A stretch of 64,000 nt of DNA from JBOEGW01 sp050633625 (GCA_050633625.1 JBOEGW010000011.1:372001-436000), one strand, 5' to 3'. Counted from the stretch's first letter, positions 17,043-26,341 are shown. Notes: generated by a model not told the origin, from the letters alone. Program-made: numbers and translations.

Positions 17043-17881
17043 CAAGCAGGTTGAAACGCGTGCTCATCCGCGTTGATCGAATTGCGCTCGCGCTGCTCGC
17101 AGATCAGAGTTGCGACCCGTTGCATGGCAATACCGCGCATGAACAGGGAGGCAGGCAAAAACGCCCATGCGGCGATCGTCCAGATCATTGTTTGGTCATT
17201 CACCATCGAGATAGAGCCAAACAACCCGGAGGCTGATTTCACAAGGGCGGGCGTGACGAACGGGAGCAAGAACCCAAGCGCAACATTAAAACGCGAATCC
17301 CGCTCCAAACGCTCCACGACATCGCCGCCCGATGTTGGGTCAAACATCGGTAGGTTGACCCAAACGTTGAAGCCACCCTTGCGACGCGGCCAGCCGGTCA
17401 CGCGCAGCATCACAACAAAAAATGCCAGCGATGTCAGCGAAATGAGGTAGCTCATTCCGGCCGCTGTTCGCAACACAATCACATCCTGCGCGGAAGCTGT
17501 GTCTGGCAACATCAAGACAATGAGGCGTACCGGGCTGTAGGGGAAATCAATCGCGCTTCCGATCAAAGTCCCGATGGCTTCGACAAACTGTGTCGCTGTT
17601 GTTGGGTTCACCTCGTTACGCGCCACAAGAGAAAGCACGAAAACTGTGAAAAACAGGCTGAGAAAACGAATGCGGTTGAACGGGGGAGCTTCACGGAACT
17701 CAACAAGCCCCGGATAAACCGAACCATATTCGAAGAGCGTCAAACCCGCGCCGAAAATCGCCACAAGCGCCACAATCTGAGCGGTGTCAGAGTGAATGCC
17801 CGGTAGCAAAAGCGACGGGGTGGCGATCAACATCACCATAAGAATTGCGCGCAAAACTGCGCCAATTAGACGAGAAACCAC
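17042..17881 (-). CDS. Conserved hypothetical integral membrane protein
   Basis: 279 residues with about seven hydrophobic segments (for instance LIGAVLRAILMVMLIATPSL, ALVAIFGAGLTLFEYG, FLSLFFTVFVLSLVA, MSYLISLTSLAFFVVML, MIWTIAAWAFLPASLFM). I do not recognise a named family. The start is a GTG at 17881. It precedes and overlaps the EEP-family gene, and in my recollection such a pair lies inside the leu block of many Rhodobacteraceae. No function can be given. Confidence 0.7.
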   Translation of the reverse strand: MVSRLIGAVLRAILMVMLIATPSLLLPGIHSDTAQIVALVAIFGAGLTLFEYGSVYPGLVEFREAPPFNRIRFLSLFFTVFVLSLVARNEVNPTTATQFVEAIGTLIGSAIDFPYSPVRLIVLMLPDTASAQDVIVLRTAAGMSYLISLTSLAFFVVMLRVTGWPRRKGGFNVWVNLPMFDPTSGGDVVERLERDSRFNVALGFLLPFVTPALVKSASGLFGSISMVNDQTMIWTIAAWAFLPASLFMRGIAMQRVATLICEQRERNSINADEHAFQPA

Positions 17882-18302
17882 TGCCCTATATCCTCAAACT
17901 GGCCGGCGCGGTGCGGTGCCGCGAACCTTGTTCCAACTTGATCCCGCCGATTGTGGCGGGCTGCCTCATATTAGCCATAATCTTGCCCAAATTCCTGCTC
18001 CGCTGCAAGTTTCCCAGACCAATAACGAAAGGAAAGGGGCGGCAATGGGTGTGAACTGGTGCTTTTTGGCATCTATTGGAAGGCAACAAAATGGCGTTCT
18101 GGTGGGCCATATCAACATCTAGAGGCGTCCCAAATTCACGCCCCAAAATGTGGACTTTCCAGGTCACCCAAGTCCGGCACCATTTTGCAATGTTTTTGCC
18201 GGACAGGTTATCAAATTGCTCATAAACCTGAAAAAAAGGGCCCGAACACATGGTTCGAGCCCTTCCAGCCCCTCAATCAGAGAGGCGAATTTGAAAAAAA
18301 CG
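17882..18302. other. 421-bp intergenic region, no gene recognised
   Basis: Between the membrane protein start and the leuD stop. A 121-codon frame on the minus strand and a 108-codon frame on the plus strand are open, but neither has a recognisable domain, signal peptide or ribosome-binding site, and both look like chance frames. The only clear element is the leuD terminator at its right end. A promoter for the membrane protein-EEP pair must lie here but I cannot place it. Confidence 0.6.
18231..18264 (-). terminator. Rho-independent terminator of leuCD
   Basis: On the minus strand, AAGGGCTCGAAC and GTTCGGGCCCTT pair with one mismatch around a five-base loop and are followed by a run of seven T residues. 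It begins about 40 bases after the leuD stop codon. Confidence 0.85.
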
Positions 18303-18908
18303 TCACACCCAAGGCCGCGCTTGTGACGCCTGTGCCTCAAAGCTGTCAATCGACGCCTTTTTCTCCATGGTCAAACCGATGTCGTCCAAACCGTTCATAA
18401 GACAGTGCTTTTTGAAGGCATCAACTTCGAAAGAGATTTCGCCGCCATCTGGCCCGGTGATTTTTTGGTTCTCTAGGTCAATAGTCACCTGCGCGTTGGC
18501 GCCGCGTTCTGCATCGTCCATCAATTTGTCCACGTCCTCTTGTGGCAAAACGATTGGCAGAATGCCGTTCTTGAAGCAGTTGTTGAAAAAGATATCAGCG
18601 AAAGAGGTCGAGATAATGCACTTGATCCCGAAATCCGCAATCGCCCAAGGCGCATGTTCGCGCGATGAGCCACAGCCAAAGTTGTCGCCCGCCACGAGGA
18701 TTTCCGCATTCCGGTATTGCGGTTTGTTTAGAACAAAATCCGCAATCTCGGTGCCGTCACGATTGTAGCGCATCTCATCAAACAGATTTTTGCCAAAGCC
18801 CGTGCGCGCAATGGATTTCAAAAACACCTTCGGGATGATCATATCCGTGTCGATGTTCACAAGCGGCATAGGCGCGGCAACGCCTGTCAGTTTCTTGAAC
18901 TTTTCCAT
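18303..18908 (-). CDS. leuD: 3-isopropylmalate dehydratase small subunit
   Basis: Forms the isopropylmalate isomerase with LeuC, turning 2-isopropylmalate into 3-isopropylmalate. 201 residues. Signature text: NIDTDMIIPKVFLKSIARTG, then GDNFGCGSSREHAPWAIADFGI, which is the swivelling-domain substrate loop, and ISTSFADIFFNNCFKNGILPIVL. Its ATG overlaps the leuC stop by a single base (TAATG), so the subunits are translationally coupled. A terminator follows. Confidence 0.96.
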   Translation of the reverse strand: MEKFKKLTGVAAPMPLVNIDTDMIIPKVFLKSIARTGFGKNLFDEMRYNRDGTEIADFVLNKPQYRNAEILVAGDNFGCGSSREHAPWAIADFGIKCIISTSFADIFFNNCFKNGILPIVLPQEDVDKLMDDAERGANAQVTIDLENQKITGPDGGEISFEVDAFKKHCLMNGLDDIGLTMEKKASIDSFEAQASQARPWV

Positions 18909-20311
18909 TAGTTGAACTCCCGGATGTCGGTGAGATGCCCGGTCACAGCAGCCGCAGCCGCCATTGCAGGGCTCATCAGGTGCGTGCGGCCTTTGTAGCC
19001 TTGGCGCCCTTCAAAGTTACGGTTGGATGTCGAGGCGCAGCGTTCGTGTTCGGCCAGCTGATCCGGGTTCATTGCAAGGCACATTGAGCAACCAGCCAAA
19101 CGCCATTCTGCACCAGCGGCTTCAAAAATCTTGGACAAACCTTCTTCTTCAGCCTGCGCGCGCACAAGCCCGGAACCCGGCACAATGATCATGCGCACTG
19201 AGTCTGCGACCTTTTTGCCATCGAGCACCTTCGCAACTTCGCGCAAATCCTCAATCCGGCCATTGGTACAAGACCCGACCCAAACCACATCAACTGTAAT
19301 GTCGGTCAGTTTCGTACCCGGTGTCAGCCCCATGTAATCGAGCGAGCGTTGTGCCGCATCAACCTTACCACCAGTGAAGTCCGATGCCGCGGGCACCACG
19401 CCACCAATTGGCAAAACGTCCTCTGGCGATGTGCCCCATGTCACAACGGGTTCAATCTCTTCGCCTTTCAGCGTGACGACCAAATCCCAATCCGCGTCAT
19501 CGTCGGAGTAGAGGGTTTGCCACCAAGTCAAAGCGGCTTCCCACTGCGCGCCTTTCGGGGCGTGTGGGCGACCTTTGACATAGTCATAGGTGGTCTGATC
19601 CGGCGCGATAAGCCCAGCGCGTGCACCACCTTCAATTGCCATATTACAAACGGTCATCCGCCCTTCCATGGACAAATCCCGGATCGCTTCCCCGCAATAC
19701 TCGATCACATATCCGGTGCCGCCAGCGGTGCCGGTTTTGCCAATCACCGCCATTGTGATGTCTTTGGCGGTCACACCGGGTTTGAGTTTGCCGGTGATCT
19801 CAACCTTCATGTTTTTGGATTTCTTTTGGATAAGCGTTTGGGTGGCGAGAACATGCTCAACCTCAGATGTGCCAATTCCATGCGCCAGCGCGCCAAATGC
19901 ACCGTGCGTTGCAGTGTGGCTGTCGCCGCACACAACCGTCATGCCCGGCAAAGTCCAGCCTTGCTCAGGGCCAACGATGTGCACGATGCCCTGACGCACA
20001 TCAGACACGGGGTAGTAATGAATGCCAAACTCCTTGGCATTCTTATCGAGCGCATCAACCTGAATGCGGCTTTCTTCGTTCTCGATGCCTTTGGCGCGAT
20101 CCAGCGTAGTTGGGACGTTGTGGTCAGGCACGGCAATGGTTTTGTCCGGTGCGTGCACAGTGCGGCCCGCCAAACGCAGCCCTTCAAAAGCTTGCGGCGA
20201 GGTCACTTCGTGGACCAAATGGCGATCAATATAGAGCAAAGTGGTGCCGTCATCGGCTTCGTGGGCCACGTGGGCGTCCCAGATTTTATCGTAAAGCGTC
20301 TTTCCAGACAT
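18908..20311 (-). CDS. leuC: 3-isopropylmalate dehydratase large subunit
   Basis: Aconitase-family [4Fe-4S] subunit of isopropylmalate isomerase. 467 residues, standard length. The three cluster cysteines are in VWVGSCTNGRIEDL and GCSMCLAMNPDQL; VVCGDSHTATHGAFGALAHG and GIGTSEVEHVLATQTL are further family blocks. LeuD follows with a one-base overlap. The 200-bp region upstream contains a small hairpin (20354-20374) but no leucine-rich leader peptide, so no attenuator is apparent. Confidence 0.97.
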   Translation of the reverse strand: MSGKTLYDKIWDAHVAHEADDGTTLLYIDRHLVHEVTSPQAFEGLRLAGRTVHAPDKTIAVPDHNVPTTLDRAKGIENEESRIQVDALDKNAKEFGIHYYPVSDVRQGIVHIVGPEQGWTLPGMTVVCGDSHTATHGAFGALAHGIGTSEVEHVLATQTLIQKKSKNMKVEITGKLKPGVTAKDITMAVIGKTGTAGGTGYVIEYCGEAIRDLSMEGRMTVCNMAIEGGARAGLIAPDQTTYDYVKGRPHAPKGAQWEAALTWWQTLYSDDDADWDLVVTLKGEEIEPVVTWGTSPEDVLPIGGVVPAASDFTGGKVDAAQRSLDYMGLTPGTKLTDITVDVVWVGSCTNGRIEDLREVAKVLDGKKVADSVRMIIVPGSGLVRAQAEEEGLSKIFEAAGAEWRLAGCSMCLAMNPDQLAEHERCASTSNRNFEGRQGYKGRTHLMSPAMAAAAAVTGHLTDIREFN

Positions 20312-20513
20312 GCGTAATCTCCCAATGGGGGTGCGTGGTGTTGGAGGGTGTCATGGCGCGCAAAGGCGCCGCGCCAAAATCAAAGTCGGGCGAGGATTGT
20401 GAAATTCGCGCCAAAAAACCGCCAAGGCAGCCGCGCGTGGTCATCCATGATGAATTCCTGTGTCATGGCGCATCACATACGCCTTACAACTGAGTCTCGC
20501 AAGGTTTGAGCGT

Positions 20514-20795
20514 TCACACCCCCGCCGCAAGAATACTTCCGATAAACACAAGCGACAAAGATGCGCCAAGGAAGGCGATCACAAAGGCGACCACATGGGC
20601 AAGGGGTGTTCTGTCCTTTCGGGTGCGCCAGCCATGCCGAATGATCCAGAACAGAGTGGCAAGCATAAACAGAATCCAAGCCAACGGGGCGAAGGGGATC
20701 CCAAAATCACTCGTTATGATGAGAGCGCCGAACCCGAATGCAAAGTCGAGCACAGCAATGCCGACCGAGATAAGAATGAGTTTCAAATCACTCAT
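20514..20795 (-). CDS. Small hypothetical membrane protein (about 93 residues)
   Basis: From ATG 20795 (MSDLKLILISVG) the protein has about 93 residues and three hydrophobic segments: LILISVGIAVLDFAFGFGALI, FAPLAWILFMLATLFWIIRHG and VVAFVIAFLGASLSLVFIGS. No family recognised. It lies in the same direction as leuCD and about 200 bases upstream of leuC. The hydrophobic pattern and regular spacing of the helices favour a real gene. Confidence 0.6.
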   Translation of the reverse strand: MSDLKLILISVGIAVLDFAFGFGALIITSDFGIPFAPLAWILFMLATLFWIIRHGWRTRKDRTPLAHVVAFVIAFLGASLSLVFIGSILAAGV

Positions 20796-21026
20796 AATAA
20801 ACCTTGGCCAAATACAACAACAAACTGCGCAAAGGGCCACCTTTCAAAATCAAGGAACCAGGCCAAACCCTAGGCGTCGCTGCGCAGGGTTTCAATCTAT
20901 TGCCCTCACTCTGTCCGCAGCACTCTCGAAACCCTTTCTCAAAAACACTCTTTCCCCCAACCCTGCTTGTTTGCGGCCACTAGACGCCAAGAGGAGGATT
21001 TGCCAAAGTCAAAAGGAGGAGAGCAC

Positions 21027-22478
21027 ATGGCTTCACATACAAATGACACAGCGCCCGGCGCAGCCGAAGGGCAGGCGGCAGCACAAAAAGCCGCGGGCGC
21101 GTCCACGGCAGGGGATATGGCCTCGACCCCGCCGCCAGCCGTGACACCTCCCGCTCCCACCGGGCCGGCACCCGAAGAAATCGCCCTTAGTCTTTTTGAC
21201 CGCCTTCAAGATTTCCTCACCGACCTATTGCGGCCTTGGAATGCGTATCAGGTCGCAATCGCGCTGGGCTTGTTTATCGTTGCGCATCTTGCCGCATATT
21301 ATCTCGCCCCGCGCTGGCGCAATTGGTTGGCGCAGCGCGAAAACTGGCCCACCTGGCGCAAGCGTCTTGGATTGTTGTTGCACAAACGGATGCGGCTGAT
21401 CCTGTTTGTCATGTTGATCTGGCCAACCGTGTGGATCATGCGCGAGACAACGTGGCCATCGCGTTCGTACTTGCTTGGCATCCTTGGTCAACTCGCCTTT
21501 GCATGGCTGTTCATCGCGATCGCGGCGCGGTTTATTGCGAACTCATTTTTACGAAGTCTTGTGCGTACGGCGGGGTGGATTTGGGTCACCGCATCTATCC
21601 TCAATTTGACCCAAGAAAGCGTGCAGCTGATGGACGGTATCGCTGTTCATTTTGGCGAAATGCGCCTGTCCGTGTGGATGATCGTGCAAGCCGTTGCCAT
21701 CCTTGGCGCTTTGTTCTTCCTTGCGCGATTTGTCGCAAAAAATTCCGCGACACGTATCCGCAAGAACACCGAAATCAGCCCTTCAATGCAGGTCTTGGTG
21801 ATCAAGTTCCTGCAACTGTTGCTCTATGGCGCGGCGATTTTTCTTGGCTTGCGCGCTGTCGGGGTCGACCTCACGGGCCTTGCTGTTTTGTCTGGGGCGA
21901 TTGGTGTTGGTCTTGGATTTGGTCTGCAAAAGGTCGTATCAAATCTCGTGTCCGGCGTGATCATTCTGCTCGATAAATCCATCAAACCGGGCGATGTTAT
22001 TTCGCTTGGCGAAACCTTTGGATGGATCGAGCAACTCGGTGCGCGCTATGTCTCTGTGGTGACGCGGGACGGTAAAGAATACCTGATCCCGAACGAGGAT
22101 CTGATTACCGGGCAGGTGGTCAACTGGTCGCATACAAACGCCTTCGTGCGGCTCGATATTCACTTTGGTACAGCCTATGGGGATGATCCGCATCTGGTGC
22201 GCAAGGTAGCGATCAAAGCGGCTGCAAGCGTTGATCGCGTTTTGTCTTTCCGCCCGCCTGTGTGCCATATCGTTGGATTTGGTGACAGTTCGGTGGATTA
22301 CATCCTGAGGTTTTGGATTGACGATCCAACCGGGGGCCTGACCAACATTCGCGGCAATGTCTTCCTCGCGCTTTGGGACGCGTTCAAGGAAAACGACATC
22401 TCGATTCCCTTCCCGCAGCGAGAAGTCAAGTTGCTGGACAATCCGCCCAGTGACACCGCCCACAACACGCCGAGCTGA
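21027..22478 (+). CDS. Mechanosensitive ion channel, MscS family
   Basis: 483 residues from ATG 21027, with a strong AGGAGGAG ribosome-binding sequence. A hydrophilic N-terminal extension rich in Ala and Pro (about residues 1-55) precedes five or so membrane helices. The MscS core begins with TM3: LTGLAVLSGAIGVGLGFGLQKVVSNLVSG, carrying the Gly/Ala packing pattern of the pore helix, then the beta domain with LLDKSIKPGDVI, VVTRDGKEYLIPNEDLIT and VNWSH. It is expected to release solutes on hypo-osmotic shock. More helices than E. coli MscS place it among the larger paralogues. Confidence 0.9.
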   Translation: MASHTNDTAPGAAEGQAAAQKAAGASTAGDMASTPPPAVTPPAPTGPAPEEIALSLFDRLQDFLTDLLRPWNAYQVAIALGLFIVAHLAAYYLAPRWRNWLAQRENWPTWRKRLGLLLHKRMRLILFVMLIWPTVWIMRETTWPSRSYLLGILGQLAFAWLFIAIAARFIANSFLRSLVRTAGWIWVTASILNLTQESVQLMDGIAVHFGEMRLSVWMIVQAVAILGALFFLARFVAKNSATRIRKNTEISPSMQVLVIKFLQLLLYGAAIFLGLRAVGVDLTGLAVLSGAIGVGLGFGLQKVVSNLVSGVIILLDKSIKPGDVISLGETFGWIEQLGARYVSVVTRDGKEYLIPNEDLITGQVVNWSHTNAFVRLDIHFGTAYGDDPHLVRKVAIKAAASVDRVLSFRPPVCHIVGFGDSSVDYILRFWIDDPTGGLTNIRGNVFLALWDAFKENDISIPFPQREVKLLDNPPSDTAHNTPS

Positions 22479-22674
22479 CTGGCCAATATCGCGTCATTTT
22501 GGCCCAGGGTTTCAGAAAGAAAGCCACTCACAATGGGGGCGAAAACGGCTCTTGGTGCGCCTTCGCGTTCAGCCCTTTAACTTAGGCGCATACAGCCCGT
22601 TGAGATTACCGCGCTGAGTTGCTATCTTAGAGGTAGCCAGCGCCGGGCAATCAGGCGTGCAACGAAGGAGGACT

Positions 22675-22734
22675 ATGTCCTGTCTACTTCTCCCCAAGCG
22701 GCTCCGACTGTGGCCGCAAAACAGGACGGCATGA
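22675..22734 (+). other. Possible 19-codon leader peptide upstream of rsfS
   Basis: ATG 22675 opens a short frame (MSCLLLPKRLRLWPQNRTA) ending in TGA at 22732-22734. That TGA overlaps the in-frame rsfS ATG at 22731 as ATGA. The strong AAGGAGG (22665-22671) is only three bases from this ATG, which is closer than optimal. It may be a coupling leader or a chance frame. Confidence 0.3.
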
Positions 22735-23102
22735 CGACCATGGCCCGTCCCACGAGCGATGATCTGCTCACGTTTATTCTGTCGATGCTGGATGATGAGA
22801 AAGCCGAGGAGATCGTTTCTATTGATCTGCGCGGTAAATCAGCGATGGCCGATCACATGGTGATTTGCTCTGGGCGCTCCACCCGTCAGGTGTCCGCTTT
22901 GGCTGAAAAAGTCCAAGACAAGCTCAAACAGGCATTCGGGATTTACTCTAAGGTTGAAGGCAAGAGCCAAGGCGATTGGGTGCTTTTGGACACCGGCGAT
23001 GTGATCGTACATGTGTTCCGGCCAGAAGTGCGCGAATTCTATCAGCTTGAGAAAATGTGGATGACGCCGGGCGACGAGCCTGCGGATCCAAGCACAGCCT
23101 AA
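22710..23102 (+). CDS. rsfS: Ribosome silencing factor RsfS
   Basis: Binds uL14 on the large subunit and blocks subunit joining in stationary phase. Core text: LLTFILSMLDDEKAEEIVSIDL, MADHMVICSGRSTRQVSALA and GDWVLLDTGDVIVHVFRPEVREFYQLEKMW, all diagnostic. The start is unsettled: GTG 22710, ATG 22731 (MTTMARP), or CTG 22680, which is the in-frame codon best placed (eight bases) after the AAGGAGG at 22665-22671. The stop overlaps the rlmH ATG by one base. Neighbours rlmH and gpmI are the usual ones. Confidence 0.92.
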   Translation: MAAKQDGMTTMARPTSDDLLTFILSMLDDEKAEEIVSIDLRGKSAMADHMVICSGRSTRQVSALAEKVQDKLKQAFGIYSKVEGKSQGDWVLLDTGDVIVHVFRPEVREFYQLEKMWMTPGDEPADPSTA

Positions 23103-23572
23103 TGCGTGTGCATATCGTTGCGGTCGGGCGCCTGAGGAAAGGCCCCGAACGCGATTTAATAGATGACTATCTGACACGTTTCGAGCGCACCGGTCGGGCC
23201 TTGGGTCTTGGGCCTGCGACGATTATCGAAGTTGAGGACAAGAAGGGCGGCGGCATGTCGGCGGAAGCCGAGCTGATTGAACGCGCCCTGCCCAAAGGCG
23301 CGCTTGTCTGCACACTGGACGAACGCGGAAAGCTCCTGAGCAGCCCGGATTTTGCCAAGCAACTTGGCGGCTGGCGCGACAATGGCCGCTCGGATATTGC
23401 CTTCGTGATCGGCAGTGCAGATGGCATTGCGCCAGAGTTGCGCGCGCGGGCAGATGCATCCCTGTCCTTCGGAAAAATGGTATGGCCGCATATGTTGGTG
23501 CGTGTGATGTTGTCAGAACAGCTTTACCGCGCGGCCTCAATTGAGGCCAATGCGCCCTATCATCGCGCTTAG
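23102..23572 (+). CDS. rlmH: 23S rRNA pseudouridine-1915 N3-methyltransferase
   Basis: SPOUT methyltransferase acting on pseudouridine 1915 of helix 69 in assembled 70S ribosomes. 156 residues starting at ATG 23102, one base into the rsfS stop. Diagnostic stretches: MRVHIVAVGRLRKGPERDLI at the N-terminus, LVCTLDERGKLLSSPDFA, the trefoil-knot AFVIGSADGIAPELR and C-terminal LVRVMLSEQLYRAASI. The knot has Ser where many members have Gly (GGxxG), a mild change. Coupled to rsfS, both acting on the ribosome. Confidence 0.94.
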   Translation: MRVHIVAVGRLRKGPERDLIDDYLTRFERTGRALGLGPATIIEVEDKKGGGMSAEAELIERALPKGALVCTLDERGKLLSSPDFAKQLGGWRDNGRSDIAFVIGSADGIAPELRARADASLSFGKMVWPHMLVRVMLSEQLYRAASIEANAPYHRA

Positions 23573-23656
23573 ATGCGAAACAGACCACCGCCTTCCCCTG
23601 TTGCGGCGCAAGTGCTCAGGCACTAGATAAAGAGCAACACATTAAAAGGCGCGCTT

Positions 23657-25177
23657 ATGACCACCCCAAAACCCGTTGTTCTATGTATTCTTGATGGCTG
23701 GGGCCTGCGCGCAGAGAGCGCCAATAACGCCGTTGCGCTCTCCAACACACCTAATTTTGATCGTTTGATGCGCGAATACCCGCATAATCAGTTGATCACG
23801 CACGGACGCGATGTTGGCTTGCCAACAGGGCAAATGGGCAACTCTGAAGTGGGCCATACCAATATCGGCGCAGGGCGCGTTGTCGCGATGGATTTGGGCC
23901 AAATTGATCTGGCAATTGAAGACGGGAGTTTCGCTCAAAACGAAGCATTGCTCGCGTTTATTTCAGCGTTGAAATCGTCAGGCGGGACCGCGCATCTTAT
24001 GGGGCTGGTCAGCCCGGGCGGCGTTCACGCGCATCAAACCCATATTGCCGCCGCCGCGCATGTCATTGCTGACGCTGGCGTTCCGGTCACGATCCACATC
24101 ATCACAGACGGGCGTGACGTGGCCCCGAAATCTGCAGCAGATCAGGTCGCCACATTCCTCAAGTCCCTGCCAAAAAATGCTGAGATTGGGTCTGTTGTTG
24201 GGCGCTATTTCGCGCTTGATCGCGACAATCGGTGGGAGCGCGTGGGTGCGGCATATGGTGCAATGGTGCGCGCTGTTGGTGAGACCGCGCCGGATGCACA
24301 ATCCGCGATTTCCGCGGCCTATGAGCGGGGCGAAACCGATGAGTTCATCGCGCCGACCGTGATAGCGGGCTATAGCGGCGCACAGGACAATGACGGCGTG
24401 TTTTTCCTGAATTTCCGCGCCGACCGTGCGCGTGAAATCCTGCGCGCCATTGGCGAGCCGGGCTTTTCGGAATTCGATACAGGCCCACGCCCAACATACG
24501 CGGCGCTCCTTGGTATGGTGCAATACTCAGACGCGCATAACGCCTATATGACAACCTGTTTTCCAAAGCGCGACATCGTGAATACCCTCGGCGCATGGGT
24601 CGCCAAACAAGGGCGCACGCAGTTTCGCCTCGCTGAAACGGAGAAATATCCGCACGTCACCTTCTTCCTGAATGGTGGAAAAGAAGCGCCTGAACAGGGC
24701 GAAGACCGTTACATGGCCGCCTCCCCAAAGGTTGCGACATACGATCTTCAGCCGGAAATGAGTGCAGGCGAAGTTGCCGATCAGCTCGCCGGGGCGATCC
24801 GCAAGCAATATGACCTGATCGTCTGTAATTTCGCCAATCCAGACATGGTTGGTCATACGGGCGATTTGGAGGCCGCGATCAAAGCCTGCGAAGCGGTGGA
24901 CGCGGGGCTGGGGCTTGCGCTTACGGCCCTTGATGAAGTTGGCGGCGCGATGATTGTCACCGCTGATCACGGCAATTGCGAAACTATGGTTGATCCAGAG
25001 ACAGGCGGGCCGCACACCGCGCATACGACAAATCCGGTGCCAGTCGCGCTCTACGGGGGGCCATCCGGGGTCAGCCTGCGCGAAGGTCGTTTGTCCGATC
25101 TTGCGCCGACTTTGCTGGACCTTATGAACATCGAGTTACCGCGTGAGATGACCGGCAAGAGTTTGATCAAGCGGTGA
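23657..25177 (+). CDS. gpmI: 2,3-bisphosphoglycerate-independent phosphoglycerate mutase
   Basis: Interconverts 3- and 2-phosphoglycerate with a phosphoserine intermediate and two Mn2+ ions. 506 residues. N-terminal LCILDGWGLR holds the first metal ligand; PTGQMGNSEVGHTNIGAGRV holds the catalytic serine; FLNFRADRAREI, NPDMVGHTGDLEAAIKA and VTADHGNCETM hold the remaining ligands, with PHTAHTTNPVPVALYG near the end. The family's DGRD motif (ITDGRDVAPKSA) is present. The last four bases overlap the start of envC. Confidence 0.96.
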   Translation: MTTPKPVVLCILDGWGLRAESANNAVALSNTPNFDRLMREYPHNQLITHGRDVGLPTGQMGNSEVGHTNIGAGRVVAMDLGQIDLAIEDGSFAQNEALLAFISALKSSGGTAHLMGLVSPGGVHAHQTHIAAAAHVIADAGVPVTIHIITDGRDVAPKSAADQVATFLKSLPKNAEIGSVVGRYFALDRDNRWERVGAAYGAMVRAVGETAPDAQSAISAAYERGETDEFIAPTVIAGYSGAQDNDGVFFLNFRADRAREILRAIGEPGFSEFDTGPRPTYAALLGMVQYSDAHNAYMTTCFPKRDIVNTLGAWVAKQGRTQFRLAETEKYPHVTFFLNGGKEAPEQGEDRYMAASPKVATYDLQPEMSAGEVADQLAGAIRKQYDLIVCNFANPDMVGHTGDLEAAIKACEAVDAGLGLALTALDEVGGAMIVTADHGNCETMVDPETGGPHTAHTTNPVPVALYGGPSGVSLREGRLSDLAPTLLDLMNIELPREMTGKSLIKR

Positions 25178-26325
25178 TTTTGCGCGCAGCCTTCCTGGCC
25201 GGGGCGCTTGCCCTAGGCGCGGCTTCGGCCCCTGCATCGGCGCAATCCGATCCGACGGCAAGCGCGCGTCTCGCGATGGATGACCTAGAAGCGGCCGCAA
25301 AGGCGTTGCAAGAAGCAGACGGGGCCCGCGACCGGGTCGCTGCCCTGACTCAGACTGTTCAAGCCTATGAGTCTGGGCTAACAGCCCTTCGCGAAGGTCT
25401 GCGCCAAGCTGCAATTCGCGAAGCTGCAATTCAAGGTCAGTTTGACGCGGAGAGTGAACGTCTTGCGCAGCTTCTTGGTGTGCTTCAATCCATCGAGGCC
25501 GCTCCTGAGCCGCATCTCTTGCTTCATCCTGAAGGCCCTGTTGGCACTGCTCGTACTGGGATGATTTTGTCTGAGGTCACCCCTGCGTTAAACCGCGAAG
25601 CCACTGGGCTGCGCCGCGCGCTACAAGAGGTCGCCACTTTGCGCGCTTTGCAAGAAGCCGCCGTGAGCACCCTTGAAGAAGGCCTGGCCGGAGCGCAGAC
25701 CGCGCGCACGGAGCTTAGTCAGGCCGTCTCAAACCGCACCGATCTGCCGCGACGGTTCATTGCGGATGAGGAGGCGATGCAAACGCTCATTCAATCCGCC
25801 GATACTCTCGCCAGTTTCGCGTCGGGTTTGATGTCCGCCACTATTGAAGACACGTCCGTGTCCATTGCGCAGCCTGATTTCACTGAAGCTCAAGGCGCGT
25901 TGGATTTGCCAGTTCTTGGCCGTGTCATTCGCCGGGCAGGGGAAGCGGATGCGGCAGGCGTGCGCCGCCCCGGCTGGATCATTGCGACACGTCCACTCAC
26001 CCTTGTGACAACCCCTTGGCCTGCGACGATTCGCTATGTTGGTCCGCTGCTTGATTACGGTCAGGTTGCTATTCTGGAGCCGGGTGAAAATTATCTTCTC
26101 GTTTTGGCGGGACTTGGCCAATTATATGGGAAAACAGGTGAAGTCTTGCCCAAAGGGGCGCCAATAGGGCTAATGGGCGGAGCCGAACCACAGGGGTCTC
26201 AAGCGTTTTTGATTGGCGCTTCTGATCAAGGTGGCGCAGAAGCGTCAGAAACGCTTTATATGGAACTAAGACGTAACGGGGATCCCGTTGATCCGGCGGC
26301 ATGGTTTGCCGGCCCACGCGAATAA
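25174..26325 (+). CDS. envC: Murein hydrolase activator EnvC-like protein
   Basis: 383 residues, starting with a GTG that overlaps the gpmI stop (GTGA). Signal peptide MILRAAFLAGALALGAASAPASAQ, then a long coiled-coil (about residues 30-190) and a C-terminal LytM (M23) domain. The domain lacks the HxxxD and HxH zinc ligands: the region reads TIRYVGPLLDYGQVAILEPG and NYLLVLAGLGQLY. This is normal for EnvC, which activates amidases rather than cutting peptidoglycan. It acts in the periplasm in daughter-cell separation. ctpA follows after 16 bases. Confidence 0.87.
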   Translation: MILRAAFLAGALALGAASAPASAQSDPTASARLAMDDLEAAAKALQEADGARDRVAALTQTVQAYESGLTALREGLRQAAIREAAIQGQFDAESERLAQLLGVLQSIEAAPEPHLLLHPEGPVGTARTGMILSEVTPALNREATGLRRALQEVATLRALQEAAVSTLEEGLAGAQTARTELSQAVSNRTDLPRRFIADEEAMQTLIQSADTLASFASGLMSATIEDTSVSIAQPDFTEAQGALDLPVLGRVIRRAGEADAAGVRRPGWIIATRPLTLVTTPWPATIRYVGPLLDYGQVAILEPGENYLLVLAGLGQLYGKTGEVLPKGAPIGLMGGAEPQGSQAFLIGASDQGGAEASETLYMELRRNGDPVDPAAWFAGPRE

Positions 26326-26341
26326 GAAAGCAGAGACCGAA

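Noticed and set aside
17886..18251. 121-codon frame on the minus strand in the leuD-membrane protein gap
   Set aside because: No domain, no ribosome-binding site, overlaps the leuCD terminator; probably chance.
19349..20317. 322-codon frame antisense to leuC
   Set aside because: Fully inside leuC, no family features, chance frame.
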